Source: Gordonia phthalatica (GTDB taxonomy: Bacteria; Actinomycetota; Actinomycetes; Mycobacteriales; Mycobacteriaceae). From it: a stretch of DNA of 64,000 nucleotides. Made by a program: the position numbers and the translations under genes. Under the pieces are notes generated by a model, which searched no databases, was not told the origin of the DNA, and saw only the letters and a program-made list of their open reading frames with translations. Below are positions 44,449 to 53,477 of this stretch, piece after piece. The stretch covers positions 1,736,001-1,800,000 of the forward strand of contig NZ_CP011853.1 of NCBI RefSeq assembly GCF_001305675.1, given 5' to 3'. The first letter of the stretch is position 1, and every line of letters starts with the position of its first letter.

Positions 44449-44712
44449 ATGTCAAGTAAGAAGGGCGCGTCCAGTACTCGGAACGGTCGCGATTCAAATG
44501 CTCAGCGCCTCGGCGTCAAGCGCTTCGGTGGCCAGCAGGTCAACGCGGGCGAGATCCTGATCCGTCAGCGCGGCACCAAGTTCCACCCGGGCGTCAACGT
44601 CGGCCGCGGCAAGGACGACACGCTGTTCGCTCTCGAGGCGGGCGCAGTGAAGTTCGACGTGAAGCGCGGACGCAAGACCGTGAACATCGTCCCGGAGCCG
44701 GCCGAAGTCTGA
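44449..44712 (+). CDS. rpmA: 50S ribosomal protein L27
   Basis: An 87-residue L27 whose N-terminal tail reaches the peptidyl transferase centre. The words KKGASSTRNGRDSNAQRLGVKRFGG are diagnostic. ATG 44449, with AGGAGG about 9 nt upstream. It ends before a T-tailed terminator. Confidence 0.97.
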   Translation: MSSKKGASSTRNGRDSNAQRLGVKRFGGQQVNAGEILIRQRGTKFHPGVNVGRGKDDTLFALEAGAVKFDVKRGRKTVNIVPEPAEV

Positions 44713-44742
44713 CCCGGCACCGGAATCACAGCTCTTTGAAAG

Positions 44743-44783
44743 AGGGCGGGTAGGGTCGTTCAGGGCCCACACCCGCCCTTTTT
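44743..44783 (+). terminator. Rho-independent terminator after rpmA
   Basis: A 9-bp GC-rich stem (44743-44751 with 44771-44779) is followed by a run of five T. It is one of few classical T-tailed terminators in the window. obg begins 35 nt later and needs its own promoter or read-through. Confidence 0.85.
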
Positions 44784-44817
44784 CGTATTCCCAGCAATTT
44801 TCGAGGAAGGCGAGAGA

Positions 44818-46353
44818 ATGTCACGCTTCGTCGACCGCGTGAAGATCGACGCGACCGCAGGCAACGGCGGTCACGGCTGCACATCGGTTCATCGCGAGAA
44901 GTTCAAGCCGCTCGGCGGCCCCGACGGCGGTAACGGCGGTCGCGGCGGAGATGTGCGGCTGGTCGTCGACCCGCAGGTGCACACCCTCCTCGATTTCCAT
45001 TTCCGGCCGCACGCGCGCGCCACCAACGGCCAACCCGGGCAGGGCGGCAACCGCGCGGGGCGCACCGGACAGGATCTGATCCTGCCGGTTCCCGACGGCA
45101 CCGTGGTGATCGGCGACGACGGTGAGATCCTCGCAGACCTGGTCGGCGAGGGGACCGAGTTCATCGCGGCCCAGGGCGGTCGCGGGGGACTGGGCAATGC
45201 CGCTCTGGCGTCGCGGGCCCGCAAGGCCCCCGGCTTCGCGCTCCTCGGGGAGCCGGGCGAAGAGCGGGAACTGGTCCTGGAGCTCAAGTCGGTCGCCGAC
45301 GTCGGCCTCGTCGGCTTCCCGTCCGCGGGCAAGTCGTCGCTGGTCTCGGTCCTCTCGGCCGCCAAGCCGAAGATCGCCGACTACCCGTTCACGACTCTCG
45401 CGCCCAACCTGGGCGTGGTGACCGCCGGTGCCGAGGTCTTCACCGTCGCCGACGTCCCCGGACTGATCCCCGGAGCCTCCGACGGCCGCGGGCTGGGACT
45501 GGACTTCCTTCGCCACCTGGAGCGGTGCGCGGTCCTCGCTCACGTCGTCGACTGCGCCACCCTCGAACCGGGCCGCGACCCGGTCTCGGACATCGATGCG
45601 CTCGAAGCCGAACTCGCCGCGTACCAGCCCGCGCTGGTCGCCGACCACTCGCTCGGCGACCTCGCCGACCGCCCGCGGATCGTCATCCTCAACAAGATCG
45701 ACATCCCCGACGCGGCCGAACTCGCCGACCTGGTGGAGGCGGAGATCGCCGAACGCGGCTGGCCGGTCTTCCGGATCTCCGCCGTCGCACACCTGGGCCT
45801 GTCGGAGCTGACGTACGCGCTGGCGGAGATGGTCCGCGAGTACCGCTCGAAGCACGCCAAGCCGGTGGCCAAGCGGCCGGTGATCCGTCCGCGCGCCGTC
45901 GACGAGAGCGGTTTCACCATCGTCGACGATCCCGACATCGAGGGCGGCTTCATCGTGCGCGGTGCCCAGCCCGAACGGTGGATCCGGCAGACGCAGTTCG
46001 AGAACGACGAGGCCGTCGGCTACCTCGCGGATCGCCTGAACCGTCTCGGCGTGGAAGCCGAGCTGGTCAAACGCGGTGCGCAGCCGGGGGCGTCGGTCAC
46101 CATCGGTGCGGTCACCTTCGACTGGGAGCCGACCACCCCGATGGGCGACGCCGTGCCGGTCACCGGCCGCGGCACCGACGTCCGCCTGGAGCGCAACGAG
46201 CGGATCGGCGCCGCCGAACGCAAACTCGCCCGTAAGGCTCGACGCGAGGCCAGCGACGACACCGAACTGGGTTGGGGCGACGCCGACGACTTCGATGACG
46301 ACGATGCCGGTGTCGACGACCATGCGGAGAACGCTGTCGACGATGAGCAGTGA
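44818..46353 (+). CDS. obg: Obg-family GTPase (CgtA)
   Basis: A 511-residue ribosome-associated GTPase. The glycine-rich Obg fold (GGDGGNGGRGG) covers residues 1 to 158. The G domain has P-loop GFPSAGKSS near 166, G3 DVPGLI and G4 NKID. An OCT domain follows near 350 to 430, and then a highly acidic tail. It is needed for 50S assembly and growth-stress signalling. ATG 44818 with GGAAGG upstream. Its last codons overlap the start of proB. Confidence 0.96.
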   Translation: MSRFVDRVKIDATAGNGGHGCTSVHREKFKPLGGPDGGNGGRGGDVRLVVDPQVHTLLDFHFRPHARATNGQPGQGGNRAGRTGQDLILPVPDGTVVIGDDGEILADLVGEGTEFIAAQGGRGGLGNAALASRARKAPGFALLGEPGEERELVLELKSVADVGLVGFPSAGKSSLVSVLSAAKPKIADYPFTTLAPNLGVVTAGAEVFTVADVPGLIPGASDGRGLGLDFLRHLERCAVLAHVVDCATLEPGRDPVSDIDALEAELAAYQPALVADHSLGDLADRPRIVILNKIDIPDAAELADLVEAEIAERGWPVFRISAVAHLGLSELTYALAEMVREYRSKHAKPVAKRPVIRPRAVDESGFTIVDDPDIEGGFIVRGAQPERWIRQTQFENDEAVGYLADRLNRLGVEAELVKRGAQPGASVTIGAVTFDWEPTTPMGDAVPVTGRGTDVRLERNERIGAAERKLARKARREASDDTELGWGDADDFDDDDAGVDDHAENAVDDEQ

Positions 46354-47503
46354 GGCGGTGCCCGCCGCCGTCGGCGGGCCCACGATGAGTCAGGCGCGCG
46401 CGAACATCGCCGGCGCCCGCAGCATCGTCGTCAAAATCGGTTCGTCCGCGGTCACCGAGATGTCCGACGGGATCGACCTCGCCCGCCTCGACGCCCTCGC
46501 AGACGCCCTCGAAGCGCGGATGCGGGCGGGGTCCGACGTGATCGTCGTGTCGTCCGGAGCCGTCGGAGCGGGCATCGCGCCGCTCGGCCTCAAGAAGCGT
46601 CCGCGCGATCTCGCGACCAAGCAGGCCGCGGCGAGCGTCGGGCAACTCCTCCTCGCGCACGCCTGGGGGACGTCCTTCGCCCGCTACGACCGTGTCGTCG
46701 GCCAGGTCCTGCTGACCGCCGATGACATCTCCAACCGGTCGCACACCGCCAACGCCCAACGCACACTGGATCGTCTCCGTGCCCTGCACGCGGTGGCCGT
46801 GGTCAACGAGAACGACACCGTGGCGACTAACGAGATCCGGTTTGGCGACAACGACCGCCTCGCAGCGCTCGTCGCACACCTGGTGCACGCCGACGCCCTG
46901 GTCCTGCTGTCCGACGTCGCCGGTCTCTACACCGGCGACCCCCGCAAGCCCGGGCCCGACGGGCAGCCCGCACGGCTGATCGAAGAGGTCGACGGCCCCG
47001 AGGACCTCGACGGGGTGATCGCGGGCACCGGCGGTGCGCTCGGCACCGGCGGCATGGCGTCCAAGCTGGCCGCGGCGCGACTGGCCGCCGACTCCGGTGT
47101 TCCGGTCCTGCTCGCCGCGGCGTCCGACGCCGCTGCGGCACTCGGCGACGCCTCGGTCGGCACCGTCTTCAAGGCGCGGCCGACGCGCCTGTCCGCCCGA
47201 CGGTTCTGGGTGCGTCACGCCGCCGAGACCCACGGCTCGCTGACCCTCGACGACGGCGCGATCGCCGCCGTCACCGCACGACGCCGATCGCTGCTGCCCG
47301 CCGGGATCGTCGCGCTGTCGGGCGATTTCTCCGACGGCGACGTGGTGGAGCTGCTCGACAAGTCGGGCGCGGTCCGGGCGCGCGGCGTCACGTCGTACGA
47401 CGCCGACGACGTCGCGACGATGATCGGCCACTCCACCTCCGAACTGCCGCAGGACCTGCAGCGCGCCGTGGTCCACGCCGACGACCTGGTGCCGCTGGCC
47501 TGA
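46343..47503 (+). CDS. proB: Glutamate 5-kinase
   Basis: A 386-residue amino acid kinase with a C-terminal PUA domain. SIVVKIGSSAVT, VIVVSSGAVGAG and VVNENDTVATNEIRFGDND are family signatures. GTGGMASKLAAA binds the phosphates. It phosphorylates glutamate in the first step of proline synthesis and is normally feedback-inhibited by proline. The ATG at 46343 overlaps the obg end; ATG 46385 is an alternative that gives MSQARAN. proA is not adjacent. The neighbouring ectoine genes make a second compatible solute from aspartate semialdehyde, so the area serves osmotic balance. Confidence 0.94.
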   Translation: MSSEAVPAAVGGPTMSQARANIAGARSIVVKIGSSAVTEMSDGIDLARLDALADALEARMRAGSDVIVVSSGAVGAGIAPLGLKKRPRDLATKQAAASVGQLLLAHAWGTSFARYDRVVGQVLLTADDISNRSHTANAQRTLDRLRALHAVAVVNENDTVATNEIRFGDNDRLAALVAHLVHADALVLLSDVAGLYTGDPRKPGPDGQPARLIEEVDGPEDLDGVIAGTGGALGTGGMASKLAAARLAADSGVPVLLAAASDAAAALGDASVGTVFKARPTRLSARRFWVRHAAETHGSLTLDDGAIAAVTARRRSLLPAGIVALSGDFSDGDVVELLDKSGAVRARGVTSYDADDVATMIGHSTSELPQDLQRAVVHADDLVPLA

Positions 47504-47513
47504 ACCTCCACCG

Positions 47514-47560
47514 ACGACGAGATCCCCTCCGCCCGAATCGGGGGAGGGGATCGTCGTTTG
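47514..47560. terminator. Hairpin terminator between proB and ectC
   Basis: A 15-bp stem with a 2-nt bulge (arms 47514-47530 and 47543-47557), then TTTG. It serves the convergent proB and ectABC transcripts. Confidence 0.8.
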
Positions 47561-47565
47561 GGGAG

Positions 47566-47991
47566 TCAGCGGCGGTGCTTGCCCTCGACAGCCGGGGCGG
47601 GTACCGGGACCAGCGGGTAGACGCCGTTCTCGTCGTGCACCTCGGTGCCGACGACCGGGGGATTGAAGACGCACAGCATGCGCATCTGCTCCTCGACGGT
47701 CACCGTGTGGCGCTCGTGTCCGTTCAGGAGGTACATGCTGCCCGCGGCGAGCGGGTACACCTCACCGGTCTCTCGATCGAGGAGGCTGCCCTTGCCCTCG
47801 ACCAGCCAGACGGCCTCGATGTGGTTGGCGTAGTGGAACTCGTTGACCGAGCCCGCCGCGATGGTGGTCTCGTGGAACGAGAAGCCGACCCCGTCGCCAC
47901 CGAGCACGATCCGCTTGGAGACCCAGTTTCCCTTCGGGTCGGCCACCTCGCGTTCGGTGCCGGTGATCTCCTCGGTGGTGCGGACGATCAT
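47566..47991 (-). CDS. ectC: L-ectoine synthase
   Basis: A 141-residue cupin with MIVRTTEEITGTEREV at the start and the metal/substrate region FHYANHIEAVWLVEGKG. It closes N-gamma-acetyl-diaminobutyrate to ectoine. ATG 47991 overlaps the ectB stop. It is the last gene of the operon; no ectD hydroxylase follows. Confidence 0.96.
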   Translation of the reverse strand: MIVRTTEEITGTEREVADPKGNWVSKRIVLGGDGVGFSFHETTIAAGSVNEFHYANHIEAVWLVEGKGSLLDRETGEVYPLAAGSMYLLNGHERHTVTVEEQMRMLCVFNPPVVGTEVHDENGVYPLVPVPAPAVEGKHRR

Positions 47992-49268
47992 GCGTTGTTC
48001 TCCTTGATGGCTTCGTCGACGGCTTCGCTGAGGATGGCCAGACCCTGAGCGAGTTCTTCACTGGTGAGCGTGAGCGGCGGGAGCAGCTTCACGACCTCGG
48101 AGTTCGGGCCGGAGGTCTCGGCGAGCAGACCCTTGCCGAAGGCGATCTCGCAGGTGCGGTCGGCGAGTTCGGCCTGCTCGAAGACGAGGCCCTGAACCAT
48201 GCCGCGACCGCGGTGCGAGAGGCCCTCGTGGCGGCTGCAGAGCTCGTCGAAGGCCTGAGCGATCTCCATGCCCTTCGCCTTGACCTGCACCGACAGCTGG
48301 TCGTCGGACCAGTACTTGTTGATGGCTTCGGTTGCGGTGACGAACGCGGGGTTGTTGCCGCGGAACGTGCCGTTGTGCTCGCCGGGCTCCCAGACGTCGA
48401 GTTCGGGCTTGATGAGCGTGAGCGCCATCGGCAGGCCGTAGCCGCCGATCGACTTCGACAGCGTCACGATGTCCGGGACGATGCCGGCCTCCTCGAACGA
48501 GAAGAAGTCGCCGGTGCGTCCGCAGCCCATCTGCACGTCGTCGACGATCAGCAGGATGTCGCGGCGCTTGCAGAGATCGGCGAGTCCGCGGAGCCACTCG
48601 GCGCGCGCGACGTTGACGCCGCCCTCGCCCTGAACGGTCTCCACGATGACGGCGGCCGGGCGGTTGAAGCCCGATCCGGAGTCGTCCAGGACGCGCTCGA
48701 ACCAGTTGAAGTCCTCGACGACGCCGTCGAAGTAGTTGTCGAACGGCATCGGGGTGGCGTGCACCAGCGGGATGCCCGCGCCGTTGCGCTTCATCGAGTT
48801 GCCGGTGACGGCCAGCGAGCCGAGGGTCATGCCGTGGAAGGCATTGGTGAAGTTGATGATCGCCTCGCGGCCGGTGACCTTGCGGGCGAGCTTGAGTGCG
48901 GCCTCCACTGCGTTGGTGCCGGTGGGGCCGGGGAACTGAACCTTGTAGTTCAGGCCGCGGGGCTCGAGGATCTTCGCGGCGAAGGCCTCGAGGAATTCGC
49001 CCTTCGCGACGGTCGACATATCGAGGCCGTGAGTGATGCCGTCTCGCGAGATGTATTCCACGAGAGCGTTTTTCAGTGCCGGGTTGTTATGCCCGTAATT
49101 GAGTGCTCCTGCGCCTGCGAAGAAGTCGAGGTAGCGATTTCCGTCGACGTCGGTGATCCAGCTTCCCTGGGCCGTGTCGAAGACGGCCGGCCAGGCACGG
49201 CAGTAGGAACGGACTTCAGATTCGTGCGTGGTGAAGGTTCGATCGTCCAGTGCAGTTTCGATAGTCAT
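47988..49268 (-). CDS. ectB: Diaminobutyrate-2-oxoglutarate aminotransferase
   Basis: A 426-residue class III PLP aminotransferase. GPTGTNAVEAALKLARKVTG binds the cofactor phosphate, IVDDVQMGCGRTGDFF carries the PLP Asp, and the Schiff-base Lys lies in VTLSKSIGGYG near residue 267. It converts aspartate semialdehyde to 2,4-diaminobutyrate, using glutamate. Start ATG 49268, 33 nt after ectA. Confidence 0.96.
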   Translation of the reverse strand: MTIETALDDRTFTTHESEVRSYCRAWPAVFDTAQGSWITDVDGNRYLDFFAGAGALNYGHNNPALKNALVEYISRDGITHGLDMSTVAKGEFLEAFAAKILEPRGLNYKVQFPGPTGTNAVEAALKLARKVTGREAIINFTNAFHGMTLGSLAVTGNSMKRNGAGIPLVHATPMPFDNYFDGVVEDFNWFERVLDDSGSGFNRPAAVIVETVQGEGGVNVARAEWLRGLADLCKRRDILLIVDDVQMGCGRTGDFFSFEEAGIVPDIVTLSKSIGGYGLPMALTLIKPELDVWEPGEHNGTFRGNNPAFVTATEAINKYWSDDQLSVQVKAKGMEIAQAFDELCSRHEGLSHRGRGMVQGLVFEQAELADRTCEIAFGKGLLAETSGPNSEVVKLLPPLTLTSEELAQGLAILSEAVDEAIKENNA

Positions 49269-49301
49269 TGTTTCGAGTTTTCCTCGTGGGTCCTGCCGGG
49301 G

Positions 49302-49829
49302 TCACTCAGCGGCGGCCGCCGGCGTAAGCAGATACAGATCCTCGGGCTGATGCGAGTCGAGGAACAGATCTGCGCTGAAGAACGGCTCGCGCGTGAAGCG
49401 CAGGCCGAGGGCTCGGGCAGCGCCTGCGAACAGTCGCTGTGACGCCTCGTTATCGGGGCTGATCGTGGTGTTGATGGCTACCACGCCGGCGGGCGCGCAG
49501 TGCTCGAAGAGCTCGCACAGCATGCGTCGTGCGATCTTCTTGCCGCGCTGCGCATCGTCGACGGCCACCTGCCACACCATGAGGGTGTCGGGGGCTGTCG
49601 GCCTGCGGTAACCGGTGACGAAACCGACGACGTCGCCGTCGATCTCCGCCACGATTGACGTCTCGGAAAAATCCTGTGACCAAAGAACATAGGCGTAGGG
49701 CGAATTAACGTCCAATACTCGCGAATCACGAGCGATTTCCCAGATTCTTTTTCCATCACGGGCCCGCGGCCGCCGAAAGGCGACCGTATTTCCGGTGTCT
49801 GTCTCCGGTGTGTTCTCAATCGGGTTCAT
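49302..49829 (-). CDS. ectA: L-2,4-diaminobutyrate acetyltransferase
   Basis: A GNAT acetyltransferase of 175 residues. The words SRVLDVNSPYAYVLW and the CoA loop QRGKKIARRML are EctA hallmarks. It acetylates diaminobutyrate, the second step of ectoine synthesis. ATG 49829. The 106-nt upstream region must hold the osmotic promoter; I saw no clear consensus. No ectR regulator is adjacent. Confidence 0.95.
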   Translation of the reverse strand: MNPIENTPETDTGNTVAFRRPRARDGKRIWEIARDSRVLDVNSPYAYVLWSQDFSETSIVAEIDGDVVGFVTGYRRPTAPDTLMVWQVAVDDAQRGKKIARRMLCELFEHCAPAGVVAINTTISPDNEASQRLFAGAARALGLRFTREPFFSADLFLDSHQPEDLYLLTPAAAAE

Positions 49830-49935
49830 GACGTGACCGAGGCTATCGGTCGTTCAAGTGAAAGTCAGGTCCACGGCGACATTGGTCGGTGAAGCTCTAA
49901 CCTTTGTGCAGTTCAAGCAATGTCTGTGGCATACA

Positions 49936-50838
49936 TCACAGTAACGCAGAACGGCGGGATTTGATGAGGCTCGCGGCTGTGGGCAGGATCACTTCGCAGC
50001 GGTGGTCGATCTTGAGTTCGGCGAGCTCGTCGCCGCGAGTTCCCCCGCGATTCACGATGAAGACCGGTTTGTCTGCTGCTGCGGCCCTCCGAGCGAAGCG
50101 GAGACCGGACATGACCGTCAATGACGACCCGGCGACCAGGATCGCGTCGGCGTCGTCGACCATCGCGAACGCCCGCTCGACGGTCGCTTTGGGCACGGTC
50201 TCACCGAAGTAGACGATGTCGGGTTTGAGGATGCCTCCGCAGTTCGAACAGGGGAGCATCACGAAGTCGCCGATAACCTCCAGTGCGGCGTCGGCGTCGG
50301 GTGCCACTTCGATCGCGCCGCGCGAGGCGACGCGGCGGGTGAAGCCGGGGTTGGCGGCCTCGAGCGCCTCGGCGTGGCGGTGCCGTGAGATCACCGCGCC
50401 GCAGTCGAGGCAGCGGACGCGGCCGTATGAGCCGTGCAGATCGATCACCGGGTGGGAACCGGCCTTCATGTGGAGCATGTCGACGTTCTGCGTGATGACT
50501 CCGGTGACGACGCCCTGCTCCTGCAGCGACACCAGGGCGCGGTGGGCGGCGTTCGGCTGTGCGGCGTCCATGTGTCGCCACCCCAGGTGATTGCGCGCCC
50601 AGTAACGGCGACGGCTCTCCGGAGAGGAGAGGAAGGCGTCGATCGTCATCGGGTTCCGCTTCGGTGACCCCGGACTCCGGTAGTCGGGGATGCCCGACGA
50701 CGTGGAGATGCCTGCGCCGGTCAGTGCCACGACCCGTCGCCCGGCGAGGTGGTCGGCGAGCAGCTCGGCGCGCTGCTGAGGATCCGAGTCGGCGACGGTG
50801 GCCGGAGCGGGCGTCCACGCGGCGGTTCGAGTGCGCAT
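49936..50838 (-). CDS. Sir2-family NAD-dependent protein deacylase (class II-like)
   Basis: A 300-residue sirtuin. The NAD site is LTGAGISTSSGIPDYR near 39 to 54, then TQNVDMLH near 116 to 123. The catalytic His is H135 in DLHGSYG, and zinc cysteines are C143, C146, C197 and C200. Long spacing between the Cys pairs and the YWARNHLGW block resemble the SIRT4-like class II group. It removes acyl groups from lysines in the cytosol. ATG 50838; divergent from rsmD with 44 nt between them. Confidence 0.93.
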   Translation of the reverse strand: MRTRTAAWTPAPATVADSDPQQRAELLADHLAGRRVVALTGAGISTSSGIPDYRSPGSPKRNPMTIDAFLSSPESRRRYWARNHLGWRHMDAAQPNAAHRALVSLQEQGVVTGVITQNVDMLHMKAGSHPVIDLHGSYGRVRCLDCGAVISRHRHAEALEAANPGFTRRVASRGAIEVAPDADAALEVIGDFVMLPCSNCGGILKPDIVYFGETVPKATVERAFAMVDDADAILVAGSSLTVMSGLRFARRAAAADKPVFIVNRGGTRGDELAELKIDHRCEVILPTAASLIKSRRSALL

Positions 50839-50882
50839 GCCGACAACGGTACTGCGCTGCGCTGGTTAAGATGGTCGACGAT

Positions 50883-51428
50883 ATGACCAGAATCATCGCC
50901 GGCGAATTCCGCGGCCGTCGACTCTCGGTTCCGGCCGACACGACGCGCCCCACCTCCGACCGCGTGCGCGAGGCGGTCTTCTCCATGCTCGGCTCCCGCA
51001 TGGACCTCTCCGAGGTTCGTGTCCTCGACCTGTATGCGGGTACCGGCGCGCTCGGGATCGAGGCGGTCTCGCGAGGTGCGGCGTCCGCCGTCCTCGTCGA
51101 ATCGGATCGTCGGGCGGCCGGCGTGCTGCGCGACAACATCGCGGTGTGCGGTGCGGGCGCGCGCGTCCGGATCGTCAACCGCAGCGTCGAATCGTTCGTC
51201 GCTGCGCCGTCGTCGGAGTTCGATCTCATCTTCCTGGATCCGCCGTACGAGGTGCCGACGGAGACGGTCGACGCCGTGATCGCCGGCTGCGTCGCCATGC
51301 TGTCGAAGGACGGTTGGGTGGTGGTGGAGCGAGGTCGGCGCAGTGACGACATCACCTGGCCCGAGGGGCTCGAGGAGGTCGCGGCCAAGAAATACGGCGA
51401 CAGCGTCGTGCTCATGGCGAGCCGCTGA
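50883..51428 (+). CDS. rsmD: 16S rRNA (guanine(966)-N(2))-methyltransferase RsmD
   Basis: A 181-residue SAM methyltransferase: RIIAGEFRGRRL start, TRPTSDRVREAVFSML, SAM loop DLYAGTGALGIEA, and catalytic DPPY near 120. It methylates G966 on the assembled 30S subunit. ATG 50883; ATG 50871 is possible. coaD follows after 51 nt, the usual pair. Confidence 0.94.
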   Translation: MTRIIAGEFRGRRLSVPADTTRPTSDRVREAVFSMLGSRMDLSEVRVLDLYAGTGALGIEAVSRGAASAVLVESDRRAAGVLRDNIAVCGAGARVRIVNRSVESFVAAPSSEFDLIFLDPPYEVPTETVDAVIAGCVAMLSKDGWVVVERGRRSDDITWPEGLEEVAAKKYGDSVVLMASR

Positions 51429-51479
51429 CTGTGTACCGATGACTCCGCGTACGCCTGGAGCCAAGTAGATTCGGCAGAC

Positions 51480-51968
51480 ATGAGTGCTGCTGTCTGTCCC
51501 GGTTCGTACGATCCGTTCACCCTCGGTCACCGCTACGTCGTCGAGCGCACCGCCGCGCGCTTCGATCGCGTCGTCGTCGCCGTCGTCGTCAATCCCAACA
51601 AGCAGGGGATGTTCAACGTCGACGAGCGGATCGCCTTGATCGAGGAGGACTGCGCGGACATGCCGAACGTCGAGGTGCGCATTTGGACCGGACTCGTCGT
51701 CGATCTCCTCACCGAGGAGAACGCCGACACCATGGTGAAGGGTCTGCGCTCGGAGACGGACTTCGCGTACGAACTGCCGATGGCGCAGATGAACCGCGAG
51801 CTGACCGGATGCGAGACCTACTTCATGCTCACCGATCCGCGGTTCGCGCACGTGTCGAGCTCCCTGGTGAAGGAGGTCGCCAAGCTCGGCGGCGATGTGA
51901 CCCCGTATCTCTCGGAGCACATCCACACCGCGCTGCTCGACCGGATCGCCGGAACCCGCGCGATTTAA
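51480..51968 (+). CDS. coaD: Phosphopantetheine adenylyltransferase
   Basis: A 162-residue nucleotidyltransferase with CPGSYDPFTLGHRYVVERTA, the TxGH ATP motif. The later FVSS-like segment reads VSSSLVKEVAKLGGDV. It makes dephospho-CoA from 4'-phosphopantetheine. ATG 51480. Confidence 0.96.
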   Translation: MSAAVCPGSYDPFTLGHRYVVERTAARFDRVVVAVVVNPNKQGMFNVDERIALIEEDCADMPNVEVRIWTGLVVDLLTEENADTMVKGLRSETDFAYELPMAQMNRELTGCETYFMLTDPRFAHVSSSLVKEVAKLGGDVTPYLSEHIHTALLDRIAGTRAI

Positions 51969-52085
51969 CCTTCTCGACTCCGACACGCCCGCCCTGCCTC
52001 CTTAGTCACAGCGGCAACATTCGGCACAATGGCCTCAGAAACATCAATGGCCGCCGAACCGAGGCTGTGCCGGATCGGAGAAACC

Positions 52086-52874
52086 GTGTACCGCGTATTT
52101 GAAGCCCTCGACGAGTTGGTTGCGATCGTCGAAGAGGCACGCACCGTGCCGATGACCGCCGGATGCGTCGTTCCCCGGAGCGACGTGCTGGATCTGCTCG
52201 ACGAGCTGCGCGACGCGCTGCCCGGCGAGCTCGACGACGCCCAGGACGTGCTCGACGAGCGCGACACCCTCATCTCCAACGCGCGTGAGCAGTCGGATCG
52301 CCTCATCACCGGCGCCGAGAACGACTCCGAGTCGATGCTCGCGCACGCCCGCGCCGAGGCCGACCGCATCCTGGCCGAGTCCAAGGCGCGCGCGGACCGG
52401 ATGATCGACGAGGCCACCGGCAACGCCAACGCGATCGTCGGCGACGCCACCGACGAGGCCCAGCGTCTCGAGCACAGCGCCGCCCGCGAGTACGAGGCGG
52501 TCACCGGTCGCGCCCGCGCCGAGGCCGGCCGCGTCGTCGAGGCGGGCAACTCCTCCTACGAGAAGTCCGTCGCCGACGGCATCGCCGAACAGCAGCGACT
52601 CGTCTCCGAGTCGGAGGTCGTGGCCGCCGCGAAGTCGGAGGCCGAACGCATCGTCGACGCCGCCCACGCCGAGTCCGACCGCCTGCGCGGCGACTGCGAC
52701 ATCTACGTCGACGACAAGCTCGCCGACTTCGAGGAGATCCTCACCGGAACCCTGCGTTCGGTGAACCGCGGTCGTCAGCAGTTGCGCACCGGTGCCGGCG
52801 TGCACGACTACGTCGAGTACCCGCACGGCGTCGACGCCGAGCCGCAGCGCGGCCCCGCCCAGATGGCGGGCTGA
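52086..52874 (+). CDS. DivIVA/coiled-coil protein (Rv2927c-like)
   Basis: A 262-residue protein that begins YRVFEALDELVAIVEEAR, the same start as mycobacterial Rv2927c. After a conserved head (PMTAGCVVPR) it is one long alpha-helical coiled coil, rich in Ala, Glu, Arg and Asp, ending in HDYVEYPHG. Proteins of this kind act in cell-envelope or division-site organisation; the exact role is not settled. I chose GTG 52086, with GGAG five bases upstream; an ATG at 52029 is open in frame but lacks conserved sequence. Confidence 0.82.
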   Translation: MYRVFEALDELVAIVEEARTVPMTAGCVVPRSDVLDLLDELRDALPGELDDAQDVLDERDTLISNAREQSDRLITGAENDSESMLAHARAEADRILAESKARADRMIDEATGNANAIVGDATDEAQRLEHSAAREYEAVTGRARAEAGRVVEAGNSSYEKSVADGIAEQQRLVSESEVVAAAKSEAERIVDAAHAESDRLRGDCDIYVDDKLADFEEILTGTLRSVNRGRQQLRTGAGVHDYVEYPHGVDAEPQRGPAQMAG

Positions 52875-52919
52875 ACGGCCGGTCGTTGCTCCAGGGCTCG
52901 ACGAAGTAACATCGTCTGA

Positions 52920-53477
52920 GTGACTGATTCTGGATTCGTGATCGACGTCCGGTCGGTGCCGCGTCGTGCCGGTTCGCTGACCGAGAAGGCGTGGTCCTTC
53001 GACACCCCCGAGCGCATCGGTGCGGAGATGATCGGGATTCCGGCCGGTGGTCGAATCGAGTTCGACCTCCGGCTCGAGTCCGTGTCCGAGGGCGTTCTCG
53101 TGACCGGCACCGTCGGCGGCCACGCCGACGGGCAGTGCTCGCGATGCCTCGATCCGCTGGAACAGGACGTGTCGGCGTACCTCACCGAGCTGTTCGTCTA
53201 CCCGGACAGCGAAACCGACCGCACCGCCGACGAGGACGAAGAGGTGGAGCGGATCGTCGACGAGGAGATCGACCTGGAGCAGGTCGTCATCGACACGATC
53301 GCGTCCGACCTCCCGCTGTCGCCCCTGTGCCGTCCCGACTGCCCGGGACTGTGCCCGATCTGCGGGGTCAAGCTGGCCGACGCCGAACCCGATCACGGTC
53401 ACGACATCATCGATCCGCGGTGGGCGAAGCTCGCCGATCGACTCGAGACCACCGATGGGGAGGCCGAAGGCAAGTGA
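52920..53477 (+). CDS. YceD/DUF177-family protein
   Basis: A 185-residue protein with the YceD motif GQCSRCLDPLEQDV near 75 and CRPDCPGLCPICG near 139, likely metal-binding cysteines. YceD proteins affect 23S rRNA and ribosome assembly and usually sit beside rpmF; here rnc follows directly, as in M. tuberculosis (Rv2926c-Rv2925c). GTG 52920. Its stop overlaps the rnc start. Confidence 0.9.
   Translation: MTDSGFVIDVRSVPRRAGSLTEKAWSFDTPERIGAEMIGIPAGGRIEFDLRLESVSEGVLVTGTVGGHADGQCSRCLDPLEQDVSAYLTELFVYPDSETDRTADEDEEVERIVDEEIDLEQVVIDTIASDLPLSPLCRPDCPGLCPICGVKLADAEPDHGHDIIDPRWAKLADRLETTDGEAEGK

Noticed and set aside
41657..44497. 946-residue minus-strand open frame over rne and rplU
   Set aside because: Covers RNase E and L21 in antisense; composition is typical of a shadow frame.
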